This document shows positions 1-5,815 of a stretch of DNA of 13,607 nt, piece by piece. Positions within the stretch are counted from its first letter, which is position 1. The number at the start of each line of letters is the position of its first letter. The stretch lies in NCBI GenBank assembly GCA_023142215.1, contig JAGLJW010000042.1:1-13607 (forward strand). Direction: 5' to 3'. The notes under the pieces were generated by a model that did no database searches, was not told the origin of the DNA, and saw nothing but the letters and a program-made list of their open reading frames with translations. The translations under genes and the position numbers were made by a program. The stretch is from Candidatus Parcubacteria bacterium (lineage in GTDB: Bacteria > Patescibacteriota > Patescibacteriia > Patescibacteriales > UBA12075).

Positions 1-221
1 CTGGAACCATTGAGCAAGACGCTGATATTGTTATGTTTATTTACCGCAAAGCATCTGATAGGAATTATAACAGAAATGAACTTCCACCAGAAGAACGATA
101 CAAAGGTGAAATTCATGTTGCAAAACATAGAAACGGTCCAACTGGTCAAATAGATTTATTTTTTGATGAAGAATCAGTTAGTTTTAAAAATATTACTAAA
201 CCCTACATAGAAGATAAATAA
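1..221 (+). CDS. dnaB: Replicative DNA helicase DnaB, C-terminal end (5' truncated by window)
   Basis: This is the last 72 residues of the replicative helicase, the hexameric ATP-driven motor that unwinds DNA ahead of the fork. The reading frame is open from base 3 and the start codon lies outside the window; the internal ATG at 33 is not the real start. The visible part begins GTIEQDADIVMFIYR, which matches the conserved RecA-like core segment just before the DNA-binding loops. It continues with the family hallmark VAKHRNGPTG and a final beta strand ending near DLFFDEE. The stop is TAA at 219-221. The next gene on the same strand, ybaB, follows after 64 bp containing an inverted repeat. In many bacteria dnaX, not dnaB, precedes ybaB-recR. 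Identification is firm; the N-terminal domain and Walker motifs cannot be seen here. Confidence 0.95.
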   Translation, partial: GTIEQDADIVMFIYRKASDRNYNRNELPPEERYKGEIHVAKHRNGPTGQIDLFFDEESVSFKNITKPYIEDK

Positions 222-234
222 TTACAAATTAATA

Positions 235-271
235 AAGTTATCAACTTTTATTGTTTAATAGTTGATAACTT
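235..271 (+). repeat. 12-bp perfect inverted repeat between dnaB and ybaB
   Basis: AAGTTATCAACT (235-246) is exactly complementary to AGTTGATAACTT (260-271), with a 13-nt AT-rich loop. The gap holds 64 bp in all, so this repeat fills more than half of it and stops 14 nt before the ybaB start codon. No T-run follows on the plus strand, so it is a poor intrinsic terminator. It could be an operator, an mRNA-processing hairpin or a translational control element for ybaB. A TATAAA sequence at 271-276 overlaps its right edge and could be part of a ybaB promoter, but no convincing -35 box is placed correctly. The structure is certain; the function is open. Confidence 0.6.
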
Positions 272-285
272 ATAAATAGAACAAA

Positions 286-561
286 ATGTTTAACAAATTA
301 AAACAATTAAAAGATTTAAGAAGTCAAGCTAAAAAAATGCAAAGTGCTCTTTCTGGAGAAACAATAACTTCCGAAAAAAACGGTGTAAGCATTACCATGG
401 ATGGAAATATGTCAATAACATCTGTTGTTATTAACCCTGATTTAGCAAAAGAAAGTATGGAAACTGCTATCAAAATTGCCGCTAATGATACTATTAAAAA
501 AACTCAAAAGTTAATGGCTAAGAAAATGCAAGAAATGGGAGGATTTCCAGGAATGGGATAA
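286..561 (+). CDS. ybaB: YbaB/EbfC family nucleoid-associated protein
   Basis: This encodes a 91-aa protein of the YbaB/EbfC family, small dimeric DNA-binding proteins that coat the nucleoid and are often encoded next to recR. The sequence shows the family layout. A long charged helix (about residues 1-25, FNKLKQLKDLRSQAKKMQ) is followed by a beta sheet with the typical TSVVINPDL segment (about 45-53). A C-terminal amphipathic helix (about 58-82) comes next, and a Gly/Met-rich tail (GGFPGMG) ends the protein. Length is close to the usual 95-110 aa. The start at 286 fits the family N-terminus. No Shine-Dalgarno sequence is visible ahead of it (ATAGAACAAA). recR starts 15 bp downstream, so the two are almost surely co-transcribed. 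Confidence 0.93.
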   Translation: MFNKLKQLKDLRSQAKKMQSALSGETITSEKNGVSITMDGNMSITSVVINPDLAKESMETAIKIAANDTIKKTQKLMAKKMQEMGGFPGMG

Positions 562-576
562 TTAGTATATCCGTCT

Positions 577-1179
577 ATGAAATATCCACATGCAATTGAA
601 AGTTTAATATCTCAATTTTCACAACTTCCTACTGTTGGTCCTAAAACAGCAGAACGTTATGTTTTTTATTTATTAACGAAAAAACCTGAAGAACTTGCTT
701 ATTTAGGAAATTCTATTAGCACTTTAAAGAATAATCTTTCTGTTTGTAAAAATTGTTTTACAATTTCCGAAGAATCACCTTGCAAAATATGCTCAGATAA
801 ATCTAGGAATTCTGATATATTATGTATTGTTTCAAGACCGCAAGATATGCATTCTATTGAATCCACAAAAGAATTCAACGGACTTTATCATATTTTAGGT
901 GGAACAATTAACACCATTGAAGGAATTGGACCGGAACAATTGACAATTAAACAATTAGTTAATAAAATAAAAAAACAAGATATCAAAGAAGTTGTTTTAG
1001 CACTTTCACCAACCCTTGAAGGAGAAACAACTTCTATGTATATTACAAAATTAATTAAAGAGTTCTTTGAAAAAGTATTAATTACAAGATTAGCAAAAGG
1101 CTTGCCGATGGGTGCAGATTTAGAATATGCAGACGAAATAACTTTGTCTAATGCTTTAAAATATAGAAATAAATTATAA
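577..1179 (+). CDS. recR: Recombination mediator RecR
   Basis: This 200-aa protein is RecR, which works with RecO (and RecF) to load RecA on single-stranded gaps during recombinational repair. Domains appear in the canonical order. A helix-hairpin-helix region comes first (residues 7-30, LPTVGPKTAERYVFYLL). It is followed by a four-cysteine zinc motif (C57, C60, C69, C72) and a Toprim domain (about 80-175) with the signature SPTLEGETTSMYI at 144-156. The conserved C-terminal segment TRLAKGLPMGADLEYADEIT lies at 170-189. Length equals the family norm. The start is set by the typical MxYP beginning; the upstream sequence TATATCCGTCT gives no Shine-Dalgarno match. It lies 15 bp after ybaB and 11 bp before a small membrane-protein gene whose ribosome-binding site overlaps the recR stop codon. 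Confidence 0.97.
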   Translation: MKYPHAIESLISQFSQLPTVGPKTAERYVFYLLTKKPEELAYLGNSISTLKNNLSVCKNCFTISEESPCKICSDKSRNSDILCIVSRPQDMHSIESTKEFNGLYHILGGTINTIEGIGPEQLTIKQLVNKIKKQDIKEVVLALSPTLEGETTSMYITKLIKEFFEKVLITRLAKGLPMGADLEYADEITLSNALKYRNKL

Positions 1180-1185
1180 GGAGGT
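1178..1185 (+). promoter_or_regulatory. Strong Shine-Dalgarno sequence AAGGAGGT
   Basis: AAGGAGGT lies 5 nt before the ATG at 1191 and overlaps the last two bases of the recR stop codon. It is an essentially perfect complement to a canonical 16S anti-Shine-Dalgarno sequence. None of the other visible starts in the window has a comparable match, so this site is the main reason for calling the short downstream reading frame a real gene. Confidence 0.8.
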
Positions 1186-1190
1186 TAATT

Positions 1191-1337
1191 ATGATGGTAG
1201 TACTAGAAAAATTCTTTATGATTCAAACTCTGGAAAGAAATAAAAATATAGAATTAAAATCTTTTGATTCATCACTGATAGTTTTTCTGTCTTTAGTTAT
1301 ATCAATTTGTATTATTTCAATCTATATATTCTTGTAA
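1191..1337 (+). CDS. Small single-pass membrane protein, 48 aa, unknown family
   Basis: I do not recognise this 48-codon gene. It starts ATG ATG, 5 nt after a perfect Shine-Dalgarno sequence, and ends in TAA. The product has a short amphipathic, charged N-terminal half (residues 1-25, including LEKFFMIQTLERNKN). A strongly hydrophobic stretch of about 20 residues (29-48, LIVFLSLVISICIISIYIFL) runs to the very C-terminus. This predicts a tail-anchored or single-pass inner-membrane peptide. It follows recR by 11 bp and ends 8 bp before the stop of the convergent rplU, so it fills what would otherwise be a 166-bp gap. It could be a small stress or regulatory membrane peptide, or a toxin-like peptide; nothing in the sequence decides this. 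The ribosome site and continuous frame make coding likely. Confidence 0.65.
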   Translation: MMVVLEKFFMIQTLERNKNIELKSFDSSLIVFLSLVISICIISIYIFL

Positions 1338-1345
1338 ACAAAAAA

Positions 1346-1660
1346 CTAGGCAATTTTTTCAATTAATACTTTCGTAAAAGCTTGTCTATGCCCTTTAGTT
1401 CTTGTATATCTAGTTTTATTTTTATATTTTACAACGGAAATTTTTTTGTTTTTACCTTGTTCTACAACTTTACCTTCAACTTTTTCACCTAGTGATGGTT
1501 TTCCAAGATCAAGATTTTTTCCATCTTCTCCTGACACCATTAAAGTATCAAACTTAATTTTTTTTTCAATTTCAAGGTCTAATTTTTCAATCTTTATAGT
1601 ATCGCCTTGTTTAACCTTATACTGTTTTCCACCAGTTTTAACAACTGCAATTTTATCCAT
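1346..1660 (-). CDS. rplU: 50S ribosomal protein bL21
   Basis: This encodes 104-aa bL21, a protein of the large ribosomal subunit that binds 23S rRNA. The sequence opens MDKIAVVKTGGKQYKVKQGD, the standard bL21 N-terminus with its GGKQY motif. It contains the central KPSLGEKVEGKVVEQGKNKKISVVKYK block and ends with the conserved YTRTKGHRQAFTKVLIEKI segment, which carries the RNA-contacting basic residues. Length matches the family (about 103 aa). The usual partner gene rpmA (bL27), normally directly downstream, is absent: the next thing downstream is the convergent 48-aa gene. Upstream there is a near-consensus promoter and a palindrome in the leader, so the gene looks independently transcribed. 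No Shine-Dalgarno sequence precedes the start (AAAGTTAAAAAT). Confidence 0.97.
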   Translation of the reverse strand: MDKIAVVKTGGKQYKVKQGDTIKIEKLDLEIEKKIKFDTLMVSGEDGKNLDLGKPSLGEKVEGKVVEQGKNKKISVVKYKNKTRYTRTKGHRQAFTKVLIEKIA

Positions 1661-1710
1661 ATTTTTAACTTTTAATTTACAAATTATATAATTTATTTAA
1701 ATACAAAAAT

Positions 1711-1726
1711 ATTGCCATATGGCAAT
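1711..1726 (-). promoter_or_regulatory. 16-bp perfect palindrome in the rplU leader
   Basis: ATTGCCATATGGCAAT is a perfect palindrome in the 157-bp gap upstream of rplU. As RNA it folds into a 6-bp stem with an AUAU loop, and it is flanked by A and T runs on both sides, so it has terminator-like features in either direction. It lies about 15-30 nt downstream of the start site predicted from the promoter at 1746-1773 and 50 nt before the rplU start codon. Possible roles are an attenuator or autoregulatory hairpin for bL21, a protein operator, or a weak terminator for the malic enzyme transcript that arrives on the same strand. The palindrome itself is certain. Confidence 0.55.
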
Positions 1727-1745
1727 TTTTAATAGTTACTAGTAA

Positions 1746-1773
1746 AGTATAGCCTATATTAAAAAAATGTCAA
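1746..1773 (-). promoter_or_regulatory. Sigma-70 type promoter for rplU
   Basis: Read on the minus strand, TTGACA (1773-1768) is followed by a 16-nt spacer and TATACT (1751-1746). The -35 is a full consensus match and the -10 matches five of six bases. The predicted start is near 1739, which gives a leader of about 80 nt before rplU. Two small symmetric elements accompany it. TTACTAGTAA (1736-1745) is palindromic and sits at the expected start site. AAAATGT/ACATTTT (1764-1770 and 1782-1788) brackets the -35. Either could bind a regulator. Confidence 0.7.
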
Positions 1774-1791
1774 TAGTTATAACATTTTAAC

Positions 1792-1820
1792 TAATATTAA
1801 AGAAAAATATATTAATATTA
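1792..1820 (-). terminator. Possible weak AT-only hairpin at the end of the malic enzyme gene
   Basis: TAATATTAA (1792-1800) and TTAATATTA (1812-1820) form a 9-bp stem with an 11-nt loop, overlapping the malic enzyme stop codon. The stem contains no G or C and no T-run follows it on the minus strand, so it is at best a weak terminator. Given how AT-rich the region is, it may be chance. Confidence 0.2.
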
Positions 1821-2954
1821 TTTGTTTATAGCATTCGCAATAGCTTGCACAGCTTCTTTGCTAGTAACTTTTGGTAAAATTTTATCTTTATTTGGCTTAT
1901 TAACACTATAAGCTAAAGCGATTGAAGCTGAAATCTTCATCTTTTGAGTCACTTTTTTAATTTTACCATCAAGTAAACCTCTAAAAATTCCTGGAAATAC
2001 GAGTGCATTATTTATTTGATTTGGAAAATCTGATCTACCTGTTCCAACAACAACAGCTCCACCTGCCAATGCTTTATCTGGCATAATTTCAGGAATAGGA
2101 TTTGCCATAGCAAAAACAATTGATTCAGGATTCATTAATTTTATCATTTTTGTCGTTACTAAATTTCCTTTTGATACACCAATAAATACATCCGTGCCAT
2201 TTATAGCATCAGTTAAATTTCCTTTTATTTTCTTTTTATTTATTTCTTTAGAAAATTCACATTTAAAACTATTCATTTCCTTACGACCATGATAAATAAT
2301 CCCCTTTGAATCAAGCATGACAATATCGCCTACTCCTTGAACTAATAAAAGTTTGGCAATTGCAAAGCCAGCCGCTCCGCTACCATTAATTACAATTTTC
2401 AATTCTTTTAAAACTTTTCCTGTTACCCGACAAGCATTTATCAATGCAGCCAAAACTACAATAGCAGTACCATCCTGATCATCATGAAAAACAGGAATAT
2501 CCAATTCACGTTCTAGTGTTTGTAAAATATCAAAACATCTCGGAGCTGAAATATCTTCTAAATTTATTCCTCCAAAACTTGGGGCAATCTGTTTGCAAAA
2601 TTGAATAATTTCTTTTGTATCTTTAGTATCAATACAAAGCGGAATAGCATCAATATTTGCAAATTCTTTAAAAATAGCTGACTTACCTTCCATTACCGGC
2701 ATTCCCGCTTCAGGACCAATATCACCCAGACCCAAAACAGCTGTTCCGTCACTTACAATTGCTACTTGATTAGCACGATTCGTTAATTCCCAAGATTTAT
2801 TTTTATTCTTAGCAATTTCCATTGAAACTGCACCAACTCCAGGCGTGTAAGCAGTTGATAAATCACCGATAGTTTTTAAAGGAACTTTTGATTTTATTTC
2901 TATTTTTCCTTTATTTTTTTGGTGTAATACAATCGCCTTTTCGTTATATGACAT
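1818..2954 (-). CDS. Malic enzyme, short bacterial type, probably NAD-dependent
   Basis: This 378-aa enzyme decarboxylates malate to pyruvate and CO2 with reduction of NAD(P). Both domains are complete. The N-terminal malic domain has the catalytic tyrosine in YTPGVG (Y36), the lysine in EGKSAIF (K91), and the metal ligands in NLEDISAPR (E133, D134) and FHDDQDGTA (D159). The NAD-binding domain has GSGAAG (191-196) followed by an acidic residue at the end of the second strand (VMLDSKG, D215). That residue favours NAD over NADP. ANPIPEI and SDFPNQINN complete the family signature. Length fits the compact forms of about 400 aa without the phosphotransacetylase-like extension. It begins 5 bp after the 587-aa cohesin gene, so it appears co-transcribed with surface proteins, an odd partnership. 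It has no Shine-Dalgarno sequence. Confidence 0.93.
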   Translation of the reverse strand: MSYNEKAIVLHQKNKGKIEIKSKVPLKTIGDLSTAYTPGVGAVSMEIAKNKNKSWELTNRANQVAIVSDGTAVLGLGDIGPEAGMPVMEGKSAIFKEFANIDAIPLCIDTKDTKEIIQFCKQIAPSFGGINLEDISAPRCFDILQTLERELDIPVFHDDQDGTAIVVLAALINACRVTGKVLKELKIVINGSGAAGFAIAKLLLVQGVGDIVMLDSKGIIYHGRKEMNSFKCEFSKEINKKKIKGNLTDAINGTDVFIGVSKGNLVTTKMIKLMNPESIVFAMANPIPEIMPDKALAGGAVVVGTGRSDFPNQINNALVFPGIFRGLLDGKIKKVTQKMKISASIALAYSVNKPNKDKILPKVTSKEAVQAIANAINK

Positions 2955-2959
2955 AAAAT

Positions 2960-4723
2960 TTATTTTAAAATCTTTTCAACATCTAAAACTTCTTTTAAGA
3001 TCTGTTGTTCTATACTAGCAATTTTTTTCTTAAGCCCTGCTTTCATCATTTGCTTTTTCTTTTTATATTCAGGTGTTCCTTCAAATTTTGCTAATTTAGC
3101 AAATTCTTGATCTATAATCTTTTGATATTTTTCCAAATTATTTTTTAATGCATCCTCTATTTCAATTGTTTCTTTTTTCAATTTCCTTCTTAAAAAGAAA
3201 ATAATATACATCACAGAAGCTATTACTAAAATAATCATGAATAATAAACTCACTAAGACCGTAAAATAATCAATAATAAATGTTCCTATTTCAATAAATA
3301 TTGGCGGAGAAACAATGAAGCTTACCCTCTCACTTGGAACACTATTCAATTCATTTTTATTTTGTGCTCTAACCCAAACTGTATATCTTCCTTTTTCTAA
3401 ATCACCGTCATAAATATAAAACCAATTCCCAGCAATATCGGGTTGCACTACTTCTTTAACAATTTCATTATTACCACTATCGGCAATATACACTTCTACT
3501 AAATAATCTTCTTCCGTAGTACCGCTTACAAAAAAGTCATCTGATGGCTTAATATTTCCTGAATATTTAATTATTTTTGGAGCAACAATTGCTCTAATTT
3601 CAAATTCTATTGTTTCTATTGTTTTATTCCCTGCTTTGTCAGAAACAATAACAACAGCTGTATATTTACCAACTTCTAAATTTTCCAATTTTAATTTAGA
3701 GACATCAGCTTCAAGCTTATATTTAACTTCTTCTGTAGAATTAATTACAACCTCAACACCATCAATACCAGAATCTGAATCTTTCACCTTGAAACTTAAC
3801 TCTGGCCATTCACCTGCTTCTTCGTCATTTATTTTCACTTCAGAAAGTGAAGGAGCAATATCATCAATCATAATTTTGTAATGACTGATTGTTCCCCATT
3901 TTTTATTATCTTTAAATTTAATATGCAAATACCAAAGTCCGCCTTTTTCTGCTTCGTATTCTTTTTCATTGAAAAGTCCATCGGCTTTTGGTCCAGGATC
4001 AGATATTGGCAATTGATTAAAATCAACACTTACACCAATTATACTTTCTGGCAATTCCCATGTGAATTTTACTTCTTTTTCTTTATACCAAACATTAGAA
4101 TCAGGATGAGTTTCACTTTTTACAACTGGCTTATTATAATCAACTTCAATTTCTTTTGGTTCGGTTTTTTTACTTGGAGTGTCATTAGATTTTGGAGCAT
4201 CTACTTTTGGTGAAATCTTATAGCTAGCAGATCCCATACTAGCTAAAATATTAGTACCTTTGCCATCATTGGCAAGTATAGCACCAGAAGAAAAACGAAC
4301 AGATGCACCTCCAGCCTTTTTGGCTTTAAAACTAATAGTGCATATGTGACCAGCTGTTCCATTATAACCTGGTGGTGTAACACCACCACTAAAACTTACC
4401 GTTCCAGCACTATTTGAAAAAGAAGGTTGTGTAATCCACAAATTAACCAGTGAACCACCTGTTGAAACACTTAAAACTTCTAAAAGATTTTTATCAAAAT
4501 TAATAGTACCATCAACTGTATTGATAATTTGACCACCTGTATTTAATTTTACGCCAACTGAAAATTTACCTCCAATTGGAACTGTTTTAGCACCTGGACT
4601 TAAAAAAAACGAAGCCCCAGCTGCATGAGCATTTGGTTGGTTTACAATTAAAGAAAAAGAAGCAATAAGAATAATTAATAAACTAATTTTTAAAAAACTA
4701 ATCTTCTTTATTTTTTTCAACAT
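2960..4723 (-). CDS. Membrane-anchored surface protein with cohesin-like and Ig-like domains and a cytoplasmic coiled coil
   Basis: This 587-aa exported protein starts with a signal peptide (1-34, cleavage likely after AHA). A cohesin-type beta-sandwich follows (about 37-172), with features such as VDGTINFDKNLLEVLSV, LVNLWITQP and ILANDGKG. A Lys/Pro/Ser linker (173-200) leads to an Ig-like domain (about 204-290) beginning HPDSNVWY and containing GGLWYLHIKFKD, a pattern I associate with surface proteins of CPR bacteria. Two more Ig-like domains follow (about 291-377 and 382-470). A transmembrane helix lies at about 480-511, followed by a strongly charged cytoplasmic tail of about 75 residues predicted as coiled coil. 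Cohesin domains bind dockerins in cellulosomes, but no dockerin is visible here. The start overlaps the upstream 348-aa gene by 26 nt in another frame, which suggests translational coupling. Domain order is clear; the role is unknown. Confidence 0.85.
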   Translation of the reverse strand: MLKKIKKISFLKISLLIILIASFSLIVNQPNAHAAGASFFLSPGAKTVPIGGKFSVGVKLNTGGQIINTVDGTINFDKNLLEVLSVSTGGSLVNLWITQPSFSNSAGTVSFSGGVTPPGYNGTAGHICTISFKAKKAGGASVRFSSGAILANDGKGTNILASMGSASYKISPKVDAPKSNDTPSKKTEPKEIEVDYNKPVVKSETHPDSNVWYKEKEVKFTWELPESIIGVSVDFNQLPISDPGPKADGLFNEKEYEAEKGGLWYLHIKFKDNKKWGTISHYKIMIDDIAPSLSEVKINDEEAGEWPELSFKVKDSDSGIDGVEVVINSTEEVKYKLEADVSKLKLENLEVGKYTAVVIVSDKAGNKTIETIEFEIRAIVAPKIIKYSGNIKPSDDFFVSGTTEEDYLVEVYIADSGNNEIVKEVVQPDIAGNWFYIYDGDLEKGRYTVWVRAQNKNELNSVPSERVSFIVSPPIFIEIGTFIIDYFTVLVSLLFMIILVIASVMYIIFFLRRKLKKETIEIEDALKNNLEKYQKIIDQEFAKLAKFEGTPEYKKKKQMMKAGLKKKIASIEQQILKEVLDVEKILK

Positions 4724-5744
4724 GAGATTTTTTACGTATTAAAAATATTAAAATTATGATAAGAATTAATATTATTCCTGTTATTGATAATAACACAAAA
4801 ACGTTCTTATAGGAAGCATTTCTAATTTTTTCTCGCTCTCCTTCTGGCGGAATAAAAGAAACTTGTCTTTCATTGCCTGATTTATCAATCGCTTTAACTT
4901 TCACAGTACTTTCTAAAGTTTGATCATTAAGTAAATATGGCATGCTTGCTATTCGCCAAACAACCTTGTCACGTTTTTGACCAATTAATCTATCAAGTAA
5001 ACTAAGTTTTCCATCTTCACCAACTTGTTCGTCTGATCTAATTTCCAATACTTCATACCTGTCAATTCCTGTTTGTTTATCAACTGTTGAAAAAATTATA
5101 TGATATTGATTATTAAATAAATTTTTATTTTGACGTAATTCTACAACAAACGGTTCTGGTTTAATTTTATCAAGTGTTAATTCATTTTCATAATCATTGT
5201 AGGCATCATTTTCTTCACTAATTAAACTTAATTCTATTCCGTTTAATTTTAATTCATCAACACTACCTCTGCCATCATTCAATAATGCAATTGATTTACC
5301 AAAATTAATTTCTGTTTTTTTATCATTATCCAACTCATTGATTTTAAAAACAATTTTTCCAATAATATTGCTTCGTCCAGGATCTCCAGGAATTTTACCA
5401 CAATAACCACCAGGTGTACCTCCAGCAAAAGCTAATTCTCCAACTTGATTAGCAATAGCCATTGTTTCTTTGTCTGGTTGAGTTATCCAAAAATTTAAAA
5501 TTGAAGCACCAATTAAAAAATCCACAACTTGAATATCATCTTGATTAAATTTTATACGAGCCTCAATTGCATTAACACAATTAGAAACATCATCAATTTT
5601 AATTTCAACAATAAATGTATCATTTTTAAAATATTCAGTTTTTGTTGATTCCAAATTTAATGTTGAAGCTTTTACAGGAGAATAAAATAATAAAAATAAG
5701 GCAATGAAAAATAAAAGCTGTTTAAATTGTTTGTTTATCCGCAT
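4698..5744 (-). CDS. Membrane-anchored surface protein with a cohesin-like domain
   Basis: This 348-aa protein has a signal peptide (1-26, cleavage likely after VKA) and a cohesin-like domain (about 28-175). An Ig/Fn3-like domain (about 192-298, with the KVKAIDKSGNE strand) and a C-terminal transmembrane helix (314-337) follow. The protein ends in a short basic cytoplasmic tail. The cohesin domain is a diverged copy of the one in the next gene: ILNFWITQP here matches LVNLWITQP there, AFAGGTPGGYCG matches SFSGGVTPPGYNG, and ALLNDGRG matches ILANDGKG. The pair probably arose by duplication, and the second copy has gained extra Ig domains. It is the first gene of a three-gene unit and has its own predicted promoter at 5782-5810. 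No Shine-Dalgarno sequence is seen. It may be a cell-surface adhesin or scaffold; function is not shown. Confidence 0.85.
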   Translation of the reverse strand: MRINKQFKQLLFFIALFLLFYSPVKASTLNLESTKTEYFKNDTFIVEIKIDDVSNCVNAIEARIKFNQDDIQVVDFLIGASILNFWITQPDKETMAIANQVGELAFAGGTPGGYCGKIPGDPGRSNIIGKIVFKINELDNDKKTEINFGKSIALLNDGRGSVDELKLNGIELSLISEENDAYNDYENELTLDKIKPEPFVVELRQNKNLFNNQYHIIFSTVDKQTGIDRYEVLEIRSDEQVGEDGKLSLLDRLIGQKRDKVVWRIASMPYLLNDQTLESTVKVKAIDKSGNERQVSFIPPEGEREKIRNASYKNVFVLLSITGIILILIIILIFLIRKKSHVEKNKED

Positions 5745-5781
5745 AATATATAAAAATAAAATTATTTAGTTTACATAATGT

Positions 5782-5810
5782 ATTATATAATATTATATCA
5801 TTAATTACAA
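5782..5810 (-). promoter_or_regulatory. Predicted sigma-70 promoter for the cohesin-malic enzyme unit
   Basis: On the minus strand TTGTAA (5810-5805) is followed by a 17-nt spacer and TATAAT (5787-5782). The -10 is a perfect match and the -35 matches four of six bases. It lies in the 71-bp gap between the stop of the 593-aa gene and the start of the 348-aa gene, giving a leader of about 30 nt. In such AT-rich DNA TATAAT is common, so the correct spacing is the main support. Confidence 0.5.
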
Positions 5811-5815
5811 TTTAC

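Noticed and set aside
1446..1691. Open frame of 81 codons on the plus strand across rplU
   Set aside because: It is antisense to the clearly conserved bL21 gene, with a Phe/Ser-rich composition typical of the complement of an AT-rich gene.
3636..4213. Two plus-strand open frames opposite the 587-aa cohesin gene
   Set aside because: Both are antisense shadows with low-complexity Phe/Thr/Ser-rich translations and no ribosome site; the minus-strand gene has recognisable domains throughout.
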